Source: G963662905 sp965230045
GTDB taxonomy: Bacteria > Bacteroidota > Bacteroidia > Bacteroidales > WRLA01
Length of the DNA stretch: 64,000 bases
NCBI GenBank assembly: GCA_965230045.1
Contig: OZ245940.1
Coordinates: forward strand, 4,774,001-4,838,000
Direction: 5' to 3'
The position numbers and the translations under genes are program-made. A model generated the notes under the pieces. The model worked only from the letters and a program-made list of their open reading frames with translations. It did not search any database and was not told the origin of the DNA. This document shows positions 26,443 to 37,023 of the stretch, in pieces (the first letter of the stretch is position 1; each line of letters opens with the position of its first letter).

Positions 26443-27228
26443 ATGCGCCTTTTCTATCGTGAATTTGGGGACAAGCAAAAAACTCCTTTAATTATATTGC
26501 ACGGCTTGTTTGGGATTTCGGACAATTGGGTAAGTTTCGGACGCAAAATGTCTGAAAATTATCATGTGCTTATCCCCGACCAGCGAAATCACGGCCAATC
26601 GCAGCATTGCCCTCTTTTTGATTATCCGTCGCTCACCGAAGATTTGTACCAATTTATTAATGAGCACAACCTGGACGATCCCATTATTTTAGGCCACTCG
26701 ATGGGCGGAAAAGTAGCAATGAATTTTGCGCTCAGCTATCCTCAGCTCAGCAAAGCATTGATTGTTGCCGACATGAGCCTGCGTGCCTACCAGGCCAACA
26801 GGCACCACCAAACCTTTATCAAGGCAATGCGTTCGGTTGATTTCAGTAAAATCCAATACCGCAACGAAATTGAAGATATTTTAAGCGAAACCATAAGCTC
26901 GGTGCGCATCAGGCAGTTTTTGTTAAAAAATATTTATCGGGATGACCAAAAGAAATTAGGCTGGCGCATTAATTTAGACGGCATTGAAGCAAACCTGCCA
27001 AAAATTTTTGAAGCAATAGAAATACAAGATACCCCATACAGCAATCCGGCGCTATTTATACGTGGAGCACAATCGGAATACGTACCAGAGGAAGATTTCC
27101 CGTTAATCCATAGCAGTTTTATAAACGCGCAAATAAAAACCATTGAAAATGCCGGTCATTGGCTGCATGCCGAACAGGCGGAAGAATTTTTAGGGATTTG
27201 CCGGGAGTTTCTGGATTTTGTATCCTAA
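26443..27228 (+). CDS. Alpha/beta hydrolase (YbfF-type esterase)
   Basis: This 261-residue cytoplasmic hydrolase shows the alpha/beta fold with oxyanion region LHGLFGISDNW, PDQRNHGQSQH, the nucleophile elbow GHSMGGKVAM (Ser near residue 88) and the catalytic His in NAGHWLHAEQ near 239. The sequence order is close to the YbfF/ABHD11 group of acyl-thioesterases/esterases. Substrate is unknown. It is a single gene between the palindromic element and a convergent outer-membrane gene. Confidence 0.85.
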   Translation: MRLFYREFGDKQKTPLIILHGLFGISDNWVSFGRKMSENYHVLIPDQRNHGQSQHCPLFDYPSLTEDLYQFINEHNLDDPIILGHSMGGKVAMNFALSYPQLSKALIVADMSLRAYQANRHHQTFIKAMRSVDFSKIQYRNEIEDILSETISSVRIRQFLLKNIYRDDQKKLGWRINLDGIEANLPKIFEAIEIQDTPYSNPALFIRGAQSEYVPEEDFPLIHSSFINAQIKTIENAGHWLHAEQAEEFLGICREFLDFVS

Positions 27229-27300
27229 AACTTAGAGAGGAGAAACGCTCGTTTGTAATGATTGCCCGACAGCAATTATGAGATAAAGAAGAAAAACGGA

Positions 27301-28146
27301 TTAGCGGCGGCTTGGAGCACCATAACTAGCCCTTCTCTTCTTCTTTTTCTTAAGCGGGTTGATATTATATTTCAAACCGAAAGCCGTATAAAGATAGTAA
27401 TCGTTTTCTTTATAGCCCACCCTACGGTCGAGTTCATCGGTACCGATTTTATTCCAAAAGGATTCAAAAGTTACATCAAAATTGCCGTAAAGGGTTTTAT
27501 TGAGACCCAGGCCAAAAACGAATGTGGATTCTTTCACTTTATCGTTTGACATATAAATAAGATCACCGGATTCGAGGTTATAGAGCTTGGAAGAAATGAT
27601 TGAATTGCCCAGACCTACAATACCATAGGCATAAATATCCACGTATTCAGGCACCGGGTTTGGATAACTCAAAAGCGCCACGATATCAAATGTAAAGTTG
27701 ATGGCATACATAAAAGTCTTGCCTTCAAGGCGTCGGTTAATTCCCGGCTTTTCAGCTTTAAAATTTGCATTTACGATACGAGCCTGAACCCCTAACCAGG
27801 GGAGGAATTTATTGTTTAAACTGATCCCGTTGGAAAAACGGCTTTCGAGCTTCACTTTATTGATTGCGTCAAAATCATAGATACTCACATCACCAAAATA
27901 GGACGAAAAACCTCCACTGGCTGTAATAGACCAGTTATTGCGCAATGCTATCTTCCACCAAACATCTTTATTGGACCGTATGCTTTGTTCTTTCTTTTTC
28001 TTGGGAGTTTCGCCGGCTGGCAGATCATTATCACCACCACCCAGAAGCATTGCGGACGCCTCAACACGGCCTGGAAGTATCATTACTATTGCAAACGCAA
28101 AAATACAGGCTAGTATAAAGTTATGTTTTCTTCGTGTCAAAATCAA
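27301..28146 (-). CDS. Outer-membrane beta-barrel-type protein
   Basis: The 281-residue protein has an N-terminal signal sequence (basic TRRKHN, then FILACIFAFAIVMILPG) and alternating amphipathic strands typical of a small outer-membrane barrel (WSITASGGFSSYFGDVS, VDIYAYGIVGLGNSII, FVFGLGLNKTLYGNFDVTFE, DYYLYTAFGLKYNI). Unusually it ends with a very basic tail after the last strand (KKKKKRRASYGAPSRR), so it may not end in the aromatic residue usual for Bam recognition. No specific family was recognised. A repeated CAAAAATA (TATTTTTG on the minus strand) at 28204 and 28221 could carry its promoter. Confidence 0.7.
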   Translation of the reverse strand: MILTRRKHNFILACIFAFAIVMILPGRVEASAMLLGGGDNDLPAGETPKKKKEQSIRSNKDVWWKIALRNNWSITASGGFSSYFGDVSIYDFDAINKVKLESRFSNGISLNNKFLPWLGVQARIVNANFKAEKPGINRRLEGKTFMYAINFTFDIVALLSYPNPVPEYVDIYAYGIVGLGNSIISSKLYNLESGDLIYMSNDKVKESTFVFGLGLNKTLYGNFDVTFESFWNKIGTDELDRRVGYKENDYYLYTAFGLKYNINPLKKKKKRRASYGAPSRR

Positions 28147-28382
28147 GGCGCTACTTTTTTAAAAAAAATTAAAATCCTAATTAACGAACAACTTTTATAC
28201 AGTCAAAAATACTAATTGTTTCAAAAATACTATAAAATTAATAAGCAATATGCTGTTATCGATGATACAACACTTACTTATCAGCAAAAGTATAAAATTA
28301 TTGGACAATTAAAAGTACTGTAAGTTGTACCGCAAAAAAAATGAAGTTGTCAGCAAACGACTTAAAAAACAAAAATATAAAA

Positions 28383-28416
28383 AAAAGGACAAAAAGCAAG
28401 AGCTTAATGTCCTTTT
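28383..28416 (-). terminator. Terminator of glutamate dehydrogenase gene
   Basis: AAAAGGACA pairs with TGTCCTTTT on the minus strand and is followed by more T, 20 bases after the gdhA stop codon. Confidence 0.7.
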
Positions 28417-28436
28417 CAGGTTTTTTAATAGTGATT

Positions 28437-29771
<1,335 letters not shown>

Positions 29772-29851
29772 TTTTAAACTTTTTAAGTAGTTAAACCCTA
29801 TTATATTTGGTGTTCTGTTAATTTTAGAACAATGTTAAATTTTTAACAAGG

Positions 29852-29883
29852 CAAATTTAATTGCAAAAATTCCATATTTCCAA
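29852..29883 (-). promoter_or_regulatory. Promoter of gdhA
   Basis: On the minus strand TTG (29883-29881) is followed after 21 bases by TAAATTTG (29859-29852). The leader to the ATG at 29771 is about 75 bases. Confidence 0.45.
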
Positions 29884-30012
29884 GAAAAAACCCATATTTT
29901 TTCCTTGATTTAGAACCATTTAAAAGAAGAATGAAATTTGGCCTCACCATATTACCCCCTTTTCAAATAATCTTTCCACCCTCTTTGAATTAATATTCAA
30001 TTAACATATGCA

Positions 30013-31239
30013 TCAATCGTAGCGTATAGCCTTAAGCGGTGTTATTCTGGCAACTACCATTGAAGGCAAAAGCAGCATAAAAATGCATAAAATTACAGTA
30101 CCAAGGTTCACCAGTACAATATCACTAAAGCCAATATAAACCGGAACGTGATCCACATAATAGGAATCCTGAGGCAATGCAAATAAACGAAATTTATATT
30201 GAAGTGCTGCCAGTCCCAATCCAATCAGATTTCCCCAAAACAAACCCCTGCCAATAATAAAAATGGCATGGTATAAAAACACTTTCCGGATACTGACATC
30301 GGCAGCACCCAATGCTTTCAACAAACCAATATGAGCTGTTTTTTCAAGGATAATGATCAAAAGCGTGGAAACCATGCTGATTCCTGCCACCAAAACCATG
30401 ATAATCAATATGATAATCACGTTCATATCCTGTAAGGCCAGCCAATCAAATATCTGCGGGTACATCTGCCGGATGGTTCGCGTATTCAATTCAAAATCAA
30501 TATGGTCATAAATCAAAGCATCCATTTCACCCAAACGGTCAAAATCATCGATCAGCACTTCAAAACCTTCTGCCTGATCCTCTGTCCAGTGGTTCAGCTT
30601 ACGGATATGGCCAATATCGCCAAAAATCATCATCTGGTCAAATTCCAGCAAACCAGTTTCATAAATCCCGACCACTTCAAATTTCCTGCCCCTTGGACTG
30701 GCCGATTCATTCGTCAGAAAATACATCCGCAGGTCATCGCCCAATTTAATTCCCAGCTTGCGTGAAAGCTCCTTTGAAATCAAAACTTCATTGGATCGTC
30801 CGCTGTCACTCAACCGCAAAGGACGCCCTTCGGATATTTTGTTTTCAAAAAATCCCCAGTCAAAATCCGTTCCAACTCCTTTCAGGATAACGCCCTGGAT
30901 GTCATCATCTGTTTTAATAATTCCCGCTTTGGTGGCATAAACCTGAATGTGGCGGATACCATCGACACTGTCGAGGGAGGGATAAAAAGGCTGCTTTGTA
31001 CTTACCGGAGTAGTTTCCAGACCGCTGCCCGAATCAAAATGATAAATCTGGATATGCGAACCAAAACCAATCACTTTTTCCCTGATTTCCTTTTGAAAGC
31101 CGTTCAAAATAGCCACGGCCAGAATCATTACCGTCAAACCGAGGGCAACACTGATTGTAGCCAGTCGGATAATAGGATTACTGAACCTGCCACCGGAGGC
31201 TTTCATGAAACGATGCGCTATGAAATATTCAAATTTCAA
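30013..31239 (-). CDS. LolC/LolE-type ABC transporter permease
   Basis: This 408-residue inner-membrane protein has an N-terminal helix (residues about 20-45, RLATISVALGLTVMILAVAIL), a periplasmic MacB-PCD domain, and three C-terminal helices of the FtsX permease domain (MNVIIILIIMVLVAGISMVSTLL, then GLLKALGAADVSIRKVFLYHAIF). The family moves lipoproteins from the inner membrane (LolCDE) or acts in MacB-like export. No ATPase gene adjoins it. It starts divergently from the DUF456 gene with about 106 bases between them; TACCTTTG on the minus strand at 31295-31302 is a weak -7 candidate. Confidence 0.88.
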   Translation of the reverse strand: MKFEYFIAHRFMKASGGRFSNPIIRLATISVALGLTVMILAVAILNGFQKEIREKVIGFGSHIQIYHFDSGSGLETTPVSTKQPFYPSLDSVDGIRHIQVYATKAGIIKTDDDIQGVILKGVGTDFDWGFFENKISEGRPLRLSDSGRSNEVLISKELSRKLGIKLGDDLRMYFLTNESASPRGRKFEVVGIYETGLLEFDQMMIFGDIGHIRKLNHWTEDQAEGFEVLIDDFDRLGEMDALIYDHIDFELNTRTIRQMYPQIFDWLALQDMNVIIILIIMVLVAGISMVSTLLIIILEKTAHIGLLKALGAADVSIRKVFLYHAIFIIGRGLFWGNLIGLGLAALQYKFRLFALPQDSYYVDHVPVYIGFSDIVLVNLGTVILCIFMLLLPSMVVARITPLKAIRYD

Positions 31240-31345
31240 GATTTACTCTTTTGCTTAGCGGGATTTTCTTAACTTTAAAGTCTGAAACCAAGCGCAAAGG
31301 TATGAAAAAGCATCAGGCCGCCTTTGCCGCAAATGAAAAACTACG

Positions 31346-31840
31346 ATGGATATACTTTTTATTGTACTGGGCATCATCTTATTAATTCTTGGAATAGCCG
31401 GCGCCATTGCCCCTGTTTTGCCCGGCCCGGCATTGGCTTATGCTTCCCTTTGGATGCTCCAGTTCAGTTCTTATAAGCCTTTTTCGGATAAATGGCTGGG
31501 CATTTGGGCCGTAGTGATGGTTTTGATCACTATTGCCGATTATGTAATACCCGCCTACGGGACAAAAAAATTGGGTGGCACCAAATACGGCACCTACGGC
31601 AGCATAGTCGGGTTAATTCTTGGACTGATAATTTCCACACCAACGATTTTGCTTATCCCTGCAGGCATCTTGCTGGGCCCTTTTATTGGTGCTTTTGTAG
31701 GTGAACTCCTCGGAGGGGCCAAAACCGATTTTGCCCTGAAATCAGGTCTGGGCGCATTTCTGGGATTTATTGCCGGAACATTTATGAAACTCGTTTTTGC
31801 CCTAACTATGTGTGGTGTTTTTATTTCCGGATTTTTTTAA
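31346..31840 (+). CDS. DUF456 small membrane protein
   Basis: The 164-residue protein has about four to five membrane helices rich in Gly and Pro: GIILLILGIAGAIAPVLPGP, WLGIWAVVMVLITIADY, YGSIVGLILGLIISTP, IPAGILLGPFIGAFVGELL and LGAFLGFIAGTFMKLVFAL. The LPGP start and the GPFIGAFVGEL segment identify it as DUF456. No function is known; no signal peptide besides the first helix. It precedes sucA by 97 bases on the same strand. Confidence 0.88.
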   Translation: MDILFIVLGIILLILGIAGAIAPVLPGPALAYASLWMLQFSSYKPFSDKWLGIWAVVMVLITIADYVIPAYGTKKLGGTKYGTYGSIVGLILGLIISTPTILLIPAGILLGPFIGAFVGELLGGAKTDFALKSGLGAFLGFIAGTFMKLVFALTMCGVFISGFF

Positions 31841-31937
31841 ACCAACAGCCAAAAACCAAAACAAAAGGGCAGCAACAATGTTAGTTGCCCATATAAACCA
31901 ATAGAAAAAGCTCAATTAACAATAAAGCCCTGCCGAT

Positions 31938-34754
31938 ATGGATACATTTTCATTTCTGAACAGCTCCGAACCCGAACATCTGGAGGAACTCTATCAACAA
32001 TACCTTCAAGACCCCGACAGCCTGGAAAGTGGCTGGAAACATTTTTTTGCCGGTTTTGAATTTGCAGGCAATCAATATCCCGCAAAAGGAAAGCAGGTAG
32101 TTCCCGGTGAGTTTAAAGTCATTAACCTCATCAACGGCTACCGGCAAAGAGGCCACCTTTTCACAAAAACCAATCCCGTTCGTACACGAAGAACCTACAG
32201 CCCGACACTTGATCTGGAAAATTTCGGGCTCTCGAAGCAGGATCTGGAAAAAAAATTCAGTGCCGGTCAGGAAATCGGCATCGGTAAAGCAAGCCTGAAA
32301 GATATAGTGGCTCATCTGGAGCAAACCTATTGCCGCTCCGTTGCCGTTGAATACAACTACATCCGTGACACCGAAGCCGTTGAGTGGCTGAAAACCAGAA
32401 TGGAAAGCAGCAGGAATACGCCATCCTTCAGCCGGGAACAAAAAAAGAAAATCCTGAAAAAGCTGGCCGAATCCGTTAATTTTGAAAAATTTATACACAA
32501 AAAATTCCCCGGGCAAAAACGCTTTTCCCTCGAAGGAGCCGAATCATTGATCCCCGCACTGGACCACATAATTGAGAACGGAGCCGAACATGGCATCCGC
32601 GAATTTGTCATAGGTATGCCGCATCGCGGAAGGCTCAATGTGCTGGCCAATATCATGGGCAAAAGCCCAAGGGAAATTTTCAGTGAGTTTGCCGGAAAAG
32701 AATACGAAGACGAACTGATTTTGGGCGATGTTAAATATCACCTTGGCTATACAACAAAGAAAAAAAGTGCCCTGGACAAAGAGGTGGAGCTGACCCTATC
32801 GCCCAACCCTTCCCATCTCGAGGCGGTAAACCCCGTTGTTGAAGGCATGACCCGCGCCCGCATTGATGAACGCTATGAAGGTCAAAGCCAACAGATTTGC
32901 CCCATCCTGATCCATGGCGACGCTTCCATTGCCGGTCAGGGCATTGTGTATGAAGTTTTGCAGATGTCGGGACTGAAAGGCTATCATACGGGCGGAACCC
33001 TGCATTTGGTCGTAAATAACCAAATCGGTTTTACAACCAATTACTTAGACGGGCGCACATCCACTTATTGCACAGATGTAGCCAAAACCATCCAATCGCC
33101 GATTTTCCATATCAATGGCGATGACGTGGAAGCGGTGGTTTATGCCGTCAACCTGGCCATGGAATATCGCGAAAAATTCCACAAAGATGTTTTTATCGAC
33201 CTTTTGTGCTATCGCAAATACGGCCATAATGAAAGTGACGAACCCAGGTTTACGCAGCCCATTTTATATAAAACCATTGAACGCCATCCCAACCCCAAGG
33301 AAATTTACCAAAAAAACCTGATTGAAGCCGGAGAACTGACAACAGAAGAAGCCAAAACGATTGATCAGGAAATCAATTCAGGACTGGAGAAATTACTGGG
33401 CGAATCCAGGGAAATTGAACGCACACGACTGACCAACTTCCTGGGCGAAAACTGGTCGCATCTCAGGCGCGCAAAAAAATCAGATTTTGATGTTTCGCCC
33501 GAAACGGCTGTTGAAGAAGAAAAGCTGCGGGTTTTAGGCGAAAAAATCACGCATATACCGAATAATTTCAAAGCTTTCCGGAAAATCAACAAGCTCTTCA
33601 ATGACCGGAAAAAAATGATGGAAGGCAAGGGCAAGCTCGACTGGGCCATGGGCGAGTTACTGGCATATGCCAGCCTGCTTGATGAAGGCAGGAACGTGCG
33701 CCTCAGCGGTCAGGATGTTGAGCGCGGGACTTTCTCTCATCGCCATGCCGTTTTAACTGAAGAAGATTCGGCCAGAACCTATGCTCCTTTGCAGGAATTT
33801 GAAAACGCCCGTTTTGATATTTTCAATTCGCCCCTTTCCGAATATGGTGTTTTGGGATTTGACTACGGCTATGCCATGGCCAGTCCCGATGCACTGACAA
33901 TTTGGGAAGCACAATTCGGCGATTTTAACAATGGGGCACAAATCATCATCGACCAGTTTATCAGCTCTGCCGAAGACAAATGGAATGTAATGAACGGCTT
34001 GGTGATGCTGCTTCCTCACGGCTACGAAGGACAGGGTCCGGAGCATTCATCGGCCCGCATGGAACGCTTCCTCACACTGTGTGCTGAAAACAACATCCAG
34101 TTGGCAAACCCAACAAATCCTGCCAGTTTCTTCCATTTGCTCAGGCGGCAACTGCACCGCCCTTTCAGGAAACCATTGATTGTTTTTACACCCAAAAGCC
34201 TGCTGCGTCATCCGGCTGCAGTGAGTGAATTCAAAGATTTCTCCACTGGCGGCTTCCGCGAATATATTACCGATGAGGAGATCAAGCCCGAAGAAACACA
34301 TACTTATATAATGTGTAGCGGAAAAATCTATTATGAGCTCGAAGAAGAGCGCCGCAAGCTGGGACGAAATGATGTCAGCATCAACAGACTGGAACAAATT
34401 TATCCACTGCCTTACAAGCAAATTGCAAATCACCTGAAATCCTTCCCAAATATCAAAAAACTCTTATGGGTTCAGGAAGAGCCTGCCAATATGGGCGCCT
34501 GGCCGTTTATTCATCAGCAATTCCGCGATGTGGACGCACTGAAAGAATACGAGCCACTTATTATTTCCCGCCCCGAGAGCGGCAGCCCGGCTACAGGCAG
34601 CAGCCAGTTCCATTTTCAACAGCAACGCAAAATCATTGATAAATCATTTAGTATGTGCGACTGCCCACGCATTGACCTGGAATGTAAAATGGTTTGTATT
34701 GGCAACCAATGGCGCACTTATGCCAAAGAACTTAATCTACAACCGAAAAACTAA
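31938..34754 (+). CDS. sucA: 2-oxoglutarate dehydrogenase E1 component
   Basis: The 938-residue thiamine-diphosphate enzyme matches SucA over its full length: N-terminal LEELYQQYLQDPDSLESGWKH-type helix, GMPHRGRLNVLANIMGKSP, HGDASIAGQGIVYE, LHLVVNNQIGFTT, the ThDP/Mg region GDDVEAVVYAVNLAM with DLLCYRKYGHNESDEP, and the transketolase-type LPHGYEGQGPEHSSAR. It decarboxylates 2-oxoglutarate and passes the succinyl group to SucB. It starts the sucA-sucB-regulator-lpdA cluster, with 12 bases to sucB. Confidence 0.97.
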   Translation: MDTFSFLNSSEPEHLEELYQQYLQDPDSLESGWKHFFAGFEFAGNQYPAKGKQVVPGEFKVINLINGYRQRGHLFTKTNPVRTRRTYSPTLDLENFGLSKQDLEKKFSAGQEIGIGKASLKDIVAHLEQTYCRSVAVEYNYIRDTEAVEWLKTRMESSRNTPSFSREQKKKILKKLAESVNFEKFIHKKFPGQKRFSLEGAESLIPALDHIIENGAEHGIREFVIGMPHRGRLNVLANIMGKSPREIFSEFAGKEYEDELILGDVKYHLGYTTKKKSALDKEVELTLSPNPSHLEAVNPVVEGMTRARIDERYEGQSQQICPILIHGDASIAGQGIVYEVLQMSGLKGYHTGGTLHLVVNNQIGFTTNYLDGRTSTYCTDVAKTIQSPIFHINGDDVEAVVYAVNLAMEYREKFHKDVFIDLLCYRKYGHNESDEPRFTQPILYKTIERHPNPKEIYQKNLIEAGELTTEEAKTIDQEINSGLEKLLGESREIERTRLTNFLGENWSHLRRAKKSDFDVSPETAVEEEKLRVLGEKITHIPNNFKAFRKINKLFNDRKKMMEGKGKLDWAMGELLAYASLLDEGRNVRLSGQDVERGTFSHRHAVLTEEDSARTYAPLQEFENARFDIFNSPLSEYGVLGFDYGYAMASPDALTIWEAQFGDFNNGAQIIIDQFISSAEDKWNVMNGLVMLLPHGYEGQGPEHSSARMERFLTLCAENNIQLANPTNPASFFHLLRRQLHRPFRKPLIVFTPKSLLRHPAAVSEFKDFSTGGFREYITDEEIKPEETHTYIMCSGKIYYELEEERRKLGRNDVSINRLEQIYPLPYKQIANHLKSFPNIKKLLWVQEEPANMGAWPFIHQQFRDVDALKEYEPLIISRPESGSPATGSSQFHFQQQRKIIDKSFSMCDCPRIDLECKMVCIGNQWRTYAKELNLQPKN

Positions 34755-34766
34755 AGCAAAAAAATC

Positions 34767-36047
34767 ATGAATATTGAAGTAAAAGTTCCCAGTCCGGGAG
34801 AATCAATCACACAGGTACAGATTGCCGCATGGCTGGTTGGCAATGGCGATTTTGTAGAAAAAGACCAGGATATTGTTGAGATAGATTCCGACAAAGCCAC
34901 GCTGAGCATAGCCGCAGAAGCTGATGGCAAAATCAGCATTCAAATTGAGGAAGGAGAAACAGTGGATGTGGGTGCGGTTATCGCCCTGATTGATCCTGAA
35001 GCCGCCGGAAGCAAAACAGAAAAACCTGCCACAAAAGCTCCTGAAGAAGAGAAACCTACAAATAAGCCAAAAAAAGAAAACAAACCTGCGGAGCCTGCAA
35101 AGCCCAAATCAAAAGAAACGAAACCAGCGATTGAAGCAGATTTGCACATCAGTCCCCTTGCGCGCCGCTTGATGGCAGAGAAAGATCTGAACCCGACAGA
35201 AATCAGTGATTTTTTCAAGCAACTGCGCCTGGGAAAAGAAGATGTCCTTTTTTACGAAAAAGAAGGAAAAAAAATATCAGCGCCGACAGCAAAGGCACAT
35301 AACCAGTGGGATGGGAGCAGAGAAGCCGAAGCCAAAAAACTCAGCCCGCTAAGGATAAAACTTGCCGAACGCCTGGTAAGCGTTAAAAATGAAACGGCCA
35401 TGCTGACCACTTTCAATGAAGTGAATATGGGGCCGGTTATGGCCATCCGCAAAAAATACAAGCAAAAATTCATGGAAACCCATGATGTTTCTTTGGGATT
35501 TATGTCCTTTTTCACCAAAGCAGTAACCGAAGCTTTGTCCATTTTCCCACAGGTAAATGCGCAACTGCATGAGGATGAAGTTATTTATCATTCCTATGCT
35601 GATATTGGCATTGCGGTAAGCTCGCCCAAAGGCTTGGTTGTGCCGGTTGTGCGCAGTGCAGAGATGATGAGCCTGGCTGAGATTGAAGCCACGATCAAAG
35701 ATTTGGCCAAAAAAGCCCGCGAAAAGCGCATTACTTTGGACGAAATGACTGGAGGAACCTTTACAATAACCAACGGAGGCGTTTTCGGAAGTATGCTAAG
35801 CACACCCATAATCAATCCTCCGCAAAGTGCCATCCTGGGGATGCACAATATTGTGGAACGCCCGATTGCCGTTGATGGCAAGGTAGAGATTCATCCGGTA
35901 ATGTACCTGGCTTTGTCGTATGACCACAGGATAATCGACGGCAGGGAATCCGTTGGCTTTTTGGTTAAAGTAAAAGAGATGCTGGAGCAGCCTGAAAAAA
36001 TGCTTTTTGGCGGAAAAGACCCTGTTGAAGAATTGCTTGGACTCTGA
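34767..36047 (+). CDS. sucB: 2-oxoglutarate dehydrogenase E2 (dihydrolipoyl succinyltransferase)
   Basis: The 426-residue protein has one lipoyl domain (residues 1-77; lysine in EIDSDKATLSI), an Ala/Pro/Lys-rich linker (about 85-125), a peripheral-subunit-binding segment (HISPLARRLMAEKDL, near 130) and a catalytic domain ending in SYDHRIIDGRESVGF with the active-site His and Asp. It transfers succinyl to CoA. The subunit-binding segment lacks the usual glycine-rich G-T-G-x-G-G-R-I loop and reads EISDFFKQLRLGKEDV instead, which is unusual. It follows sucA by 12 bases. Confidence 0.95.
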   Translation: MNIEVKVPSPGESITQVQIAAWLVGNGDFVEKDQDIVEIDSDKATLSIAAEADGKISIQIEEGETVDVGAVIALIDPEAAGSKTEKPATKAPEEEKPTNKPKKENKPAEPAKPKSKETKPAIEADLHISPLARRLMAEKDLNPTEISDFFKQLRLGKEDVLFYEKEGKKISAPTAKAHNQWDGSREAEAKKLSPLRIKLAERLVSVKNETAMLTTFNEVNMGPVMAIRKKYKQKFMETHDVSLGFMSFFTKAVTEALSIFPQVNAQLHEDEVIYHSYADIGIAVSSPKGLVVPVVRSAEMMSLAEIEATIKDLAKKAREKRITLDEMTGGTFTITNGGVFGSMLSTPIINPPQSAILGMHNIVERPIAVDGKVEIHPVMYLALSYDHRIIDGRESVGFLVKVKEMLEQPEKMLFGGKDPVEELLGL

Positions 36048-36170
36048 TTTTCGCTTCAGTTATCAACAAAACATGCACATTTACACAAAATAACTTGTGT
36101 ATTCCAAAATTGTTTTCTATTTTTGGAATTGCAATCTACAGGTTCACTCTGTTTTTGTTTTCCGGACTTT

Positions 36171-36197
36171 GGCGGCCTCCCCGGCCGCCTTTTTTTG
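36171..36197 (+). terminator. Terminator after sucAB
   Basis: GGCGGCC pairs with GGCCGCC over a TCCCC loop and is followed by a run of T. It ends the sucAB transcript before the regulator gene. A second imperfect hairpin (GGCGCCAC gata GTGACGCC) follows near 36218; the rest of the 398-base gap is AT-rich. Confidence 0.8.
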
Positions 36198-36396
36198 TGC
36201 CTGCTAAAAACAAAAAAGGCGCCACGATAGTGACGCCCAATGTAAGTAAAACCAGGAGATATAAGGAGATTCTTTATTCAACAAATAATAGTACGGCAAA
36301 TATATTGTTCGCAACAAAAATACAAATTATTAGCATACATCAAAGGAAAATCCCAATTTCATAAAGAAAACACATTAGTTTTTTAAAAATCATAAG

Positions 36397-36404
36397 TAAT
36401 TTTG
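36397..36404 (+). promoter_or_regulatory. Candidate -7 box for the Lrp/AsnC gene
   Basis: TAATTTTG matches TAnnTTTG, 41 bases before the ATG at 36446. No clear -33 TTG was found. Confidence 0.35.
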
Positions 36405-36445
36405 CCATATTTTTTAAAAACTATAAGCAAAAATAATGATTTATC

Positions 36446-36913
36446 ATGGAACAATATAAAATTGATAGCCTGGATAAAAAAATCCTTAATACCCTCCGGA
36501 CTAAGGCGCGGACTCCTTTTATGGAAATTGCCCGCATGTGCGGCGTATCAGGAGCTGCCATCCATCAGCGTATTCAAAAAATGGAAGAAGCCGGCATGAT
36601 TGAAAGCTACGGCATTAGGATTCCAGCCCGGAAACTTGGTTACATTACCTGTGCATTTGTGGGTTTGCAGGTAAATCTTTTGGATGAATCGGCCCATGAA
36701 GTTGTTTTTATGCGCATCAGTAAAATTGATGAAATAACCGAATGCCATCATGTCACCGGGAAATATTCGCTTTTATTGAAAATCTACGCCCACGATAATG
36801 AGCATTTAAAAAAAATCATCACGGAAAAAATCCAGTCCATTCCGGAAGTAACAGGTACCGAAACCATCATATCTTTGCAGGAAGGGTTTTCACGTTCCAT
36901 TCCCATTCACTGA
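36446..36913 (+). CDS. Lrp/AsnC family transcriptional regulator
   Basis: The 155-residue protein has the family layout: N-terminal winged helix-turn-helix (DSLDKKILNTLRTKARTPFM, then CGVSGAAIHQRIQKMEEAG) and a C-terminal RAM ligand-binding domain (EITECHHVTGKYSLLLKIYA, IPEVTGTETIISL). Such proteins sense amino acids and bind DNA as multimers. It sits between sucB and lpdA, preceded by a terminator and its own candidate promoter, and 110 bases before lpdA, so control of the E3 gene or self-regulation is plausible but unproven. Confidence 0.92.
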   Translation: MEQYKIDSLDKKILNTLRTKARTPFMEIARMCGVSGAAIHQRIQKMEEAGMIESYGIRIPARKLGYITCAFVGLQVNLLDESAHEVVFMRISKIDEITECHHVTGKYSLLLKIYAHDNEHLKKIITEKIQSIPEVTGTETIISLQEGFSRSIPIH

Positions 36914-37023
36914 TCCCGGCATAAAAAAGATGAACATTCGAATATCAACCTTGTTTGGTAAGCACTGGTATGCTTCAAAAACCAGAAAATTAATATTTTC
37001 GCATTAAAAATAAATTTAAGGAT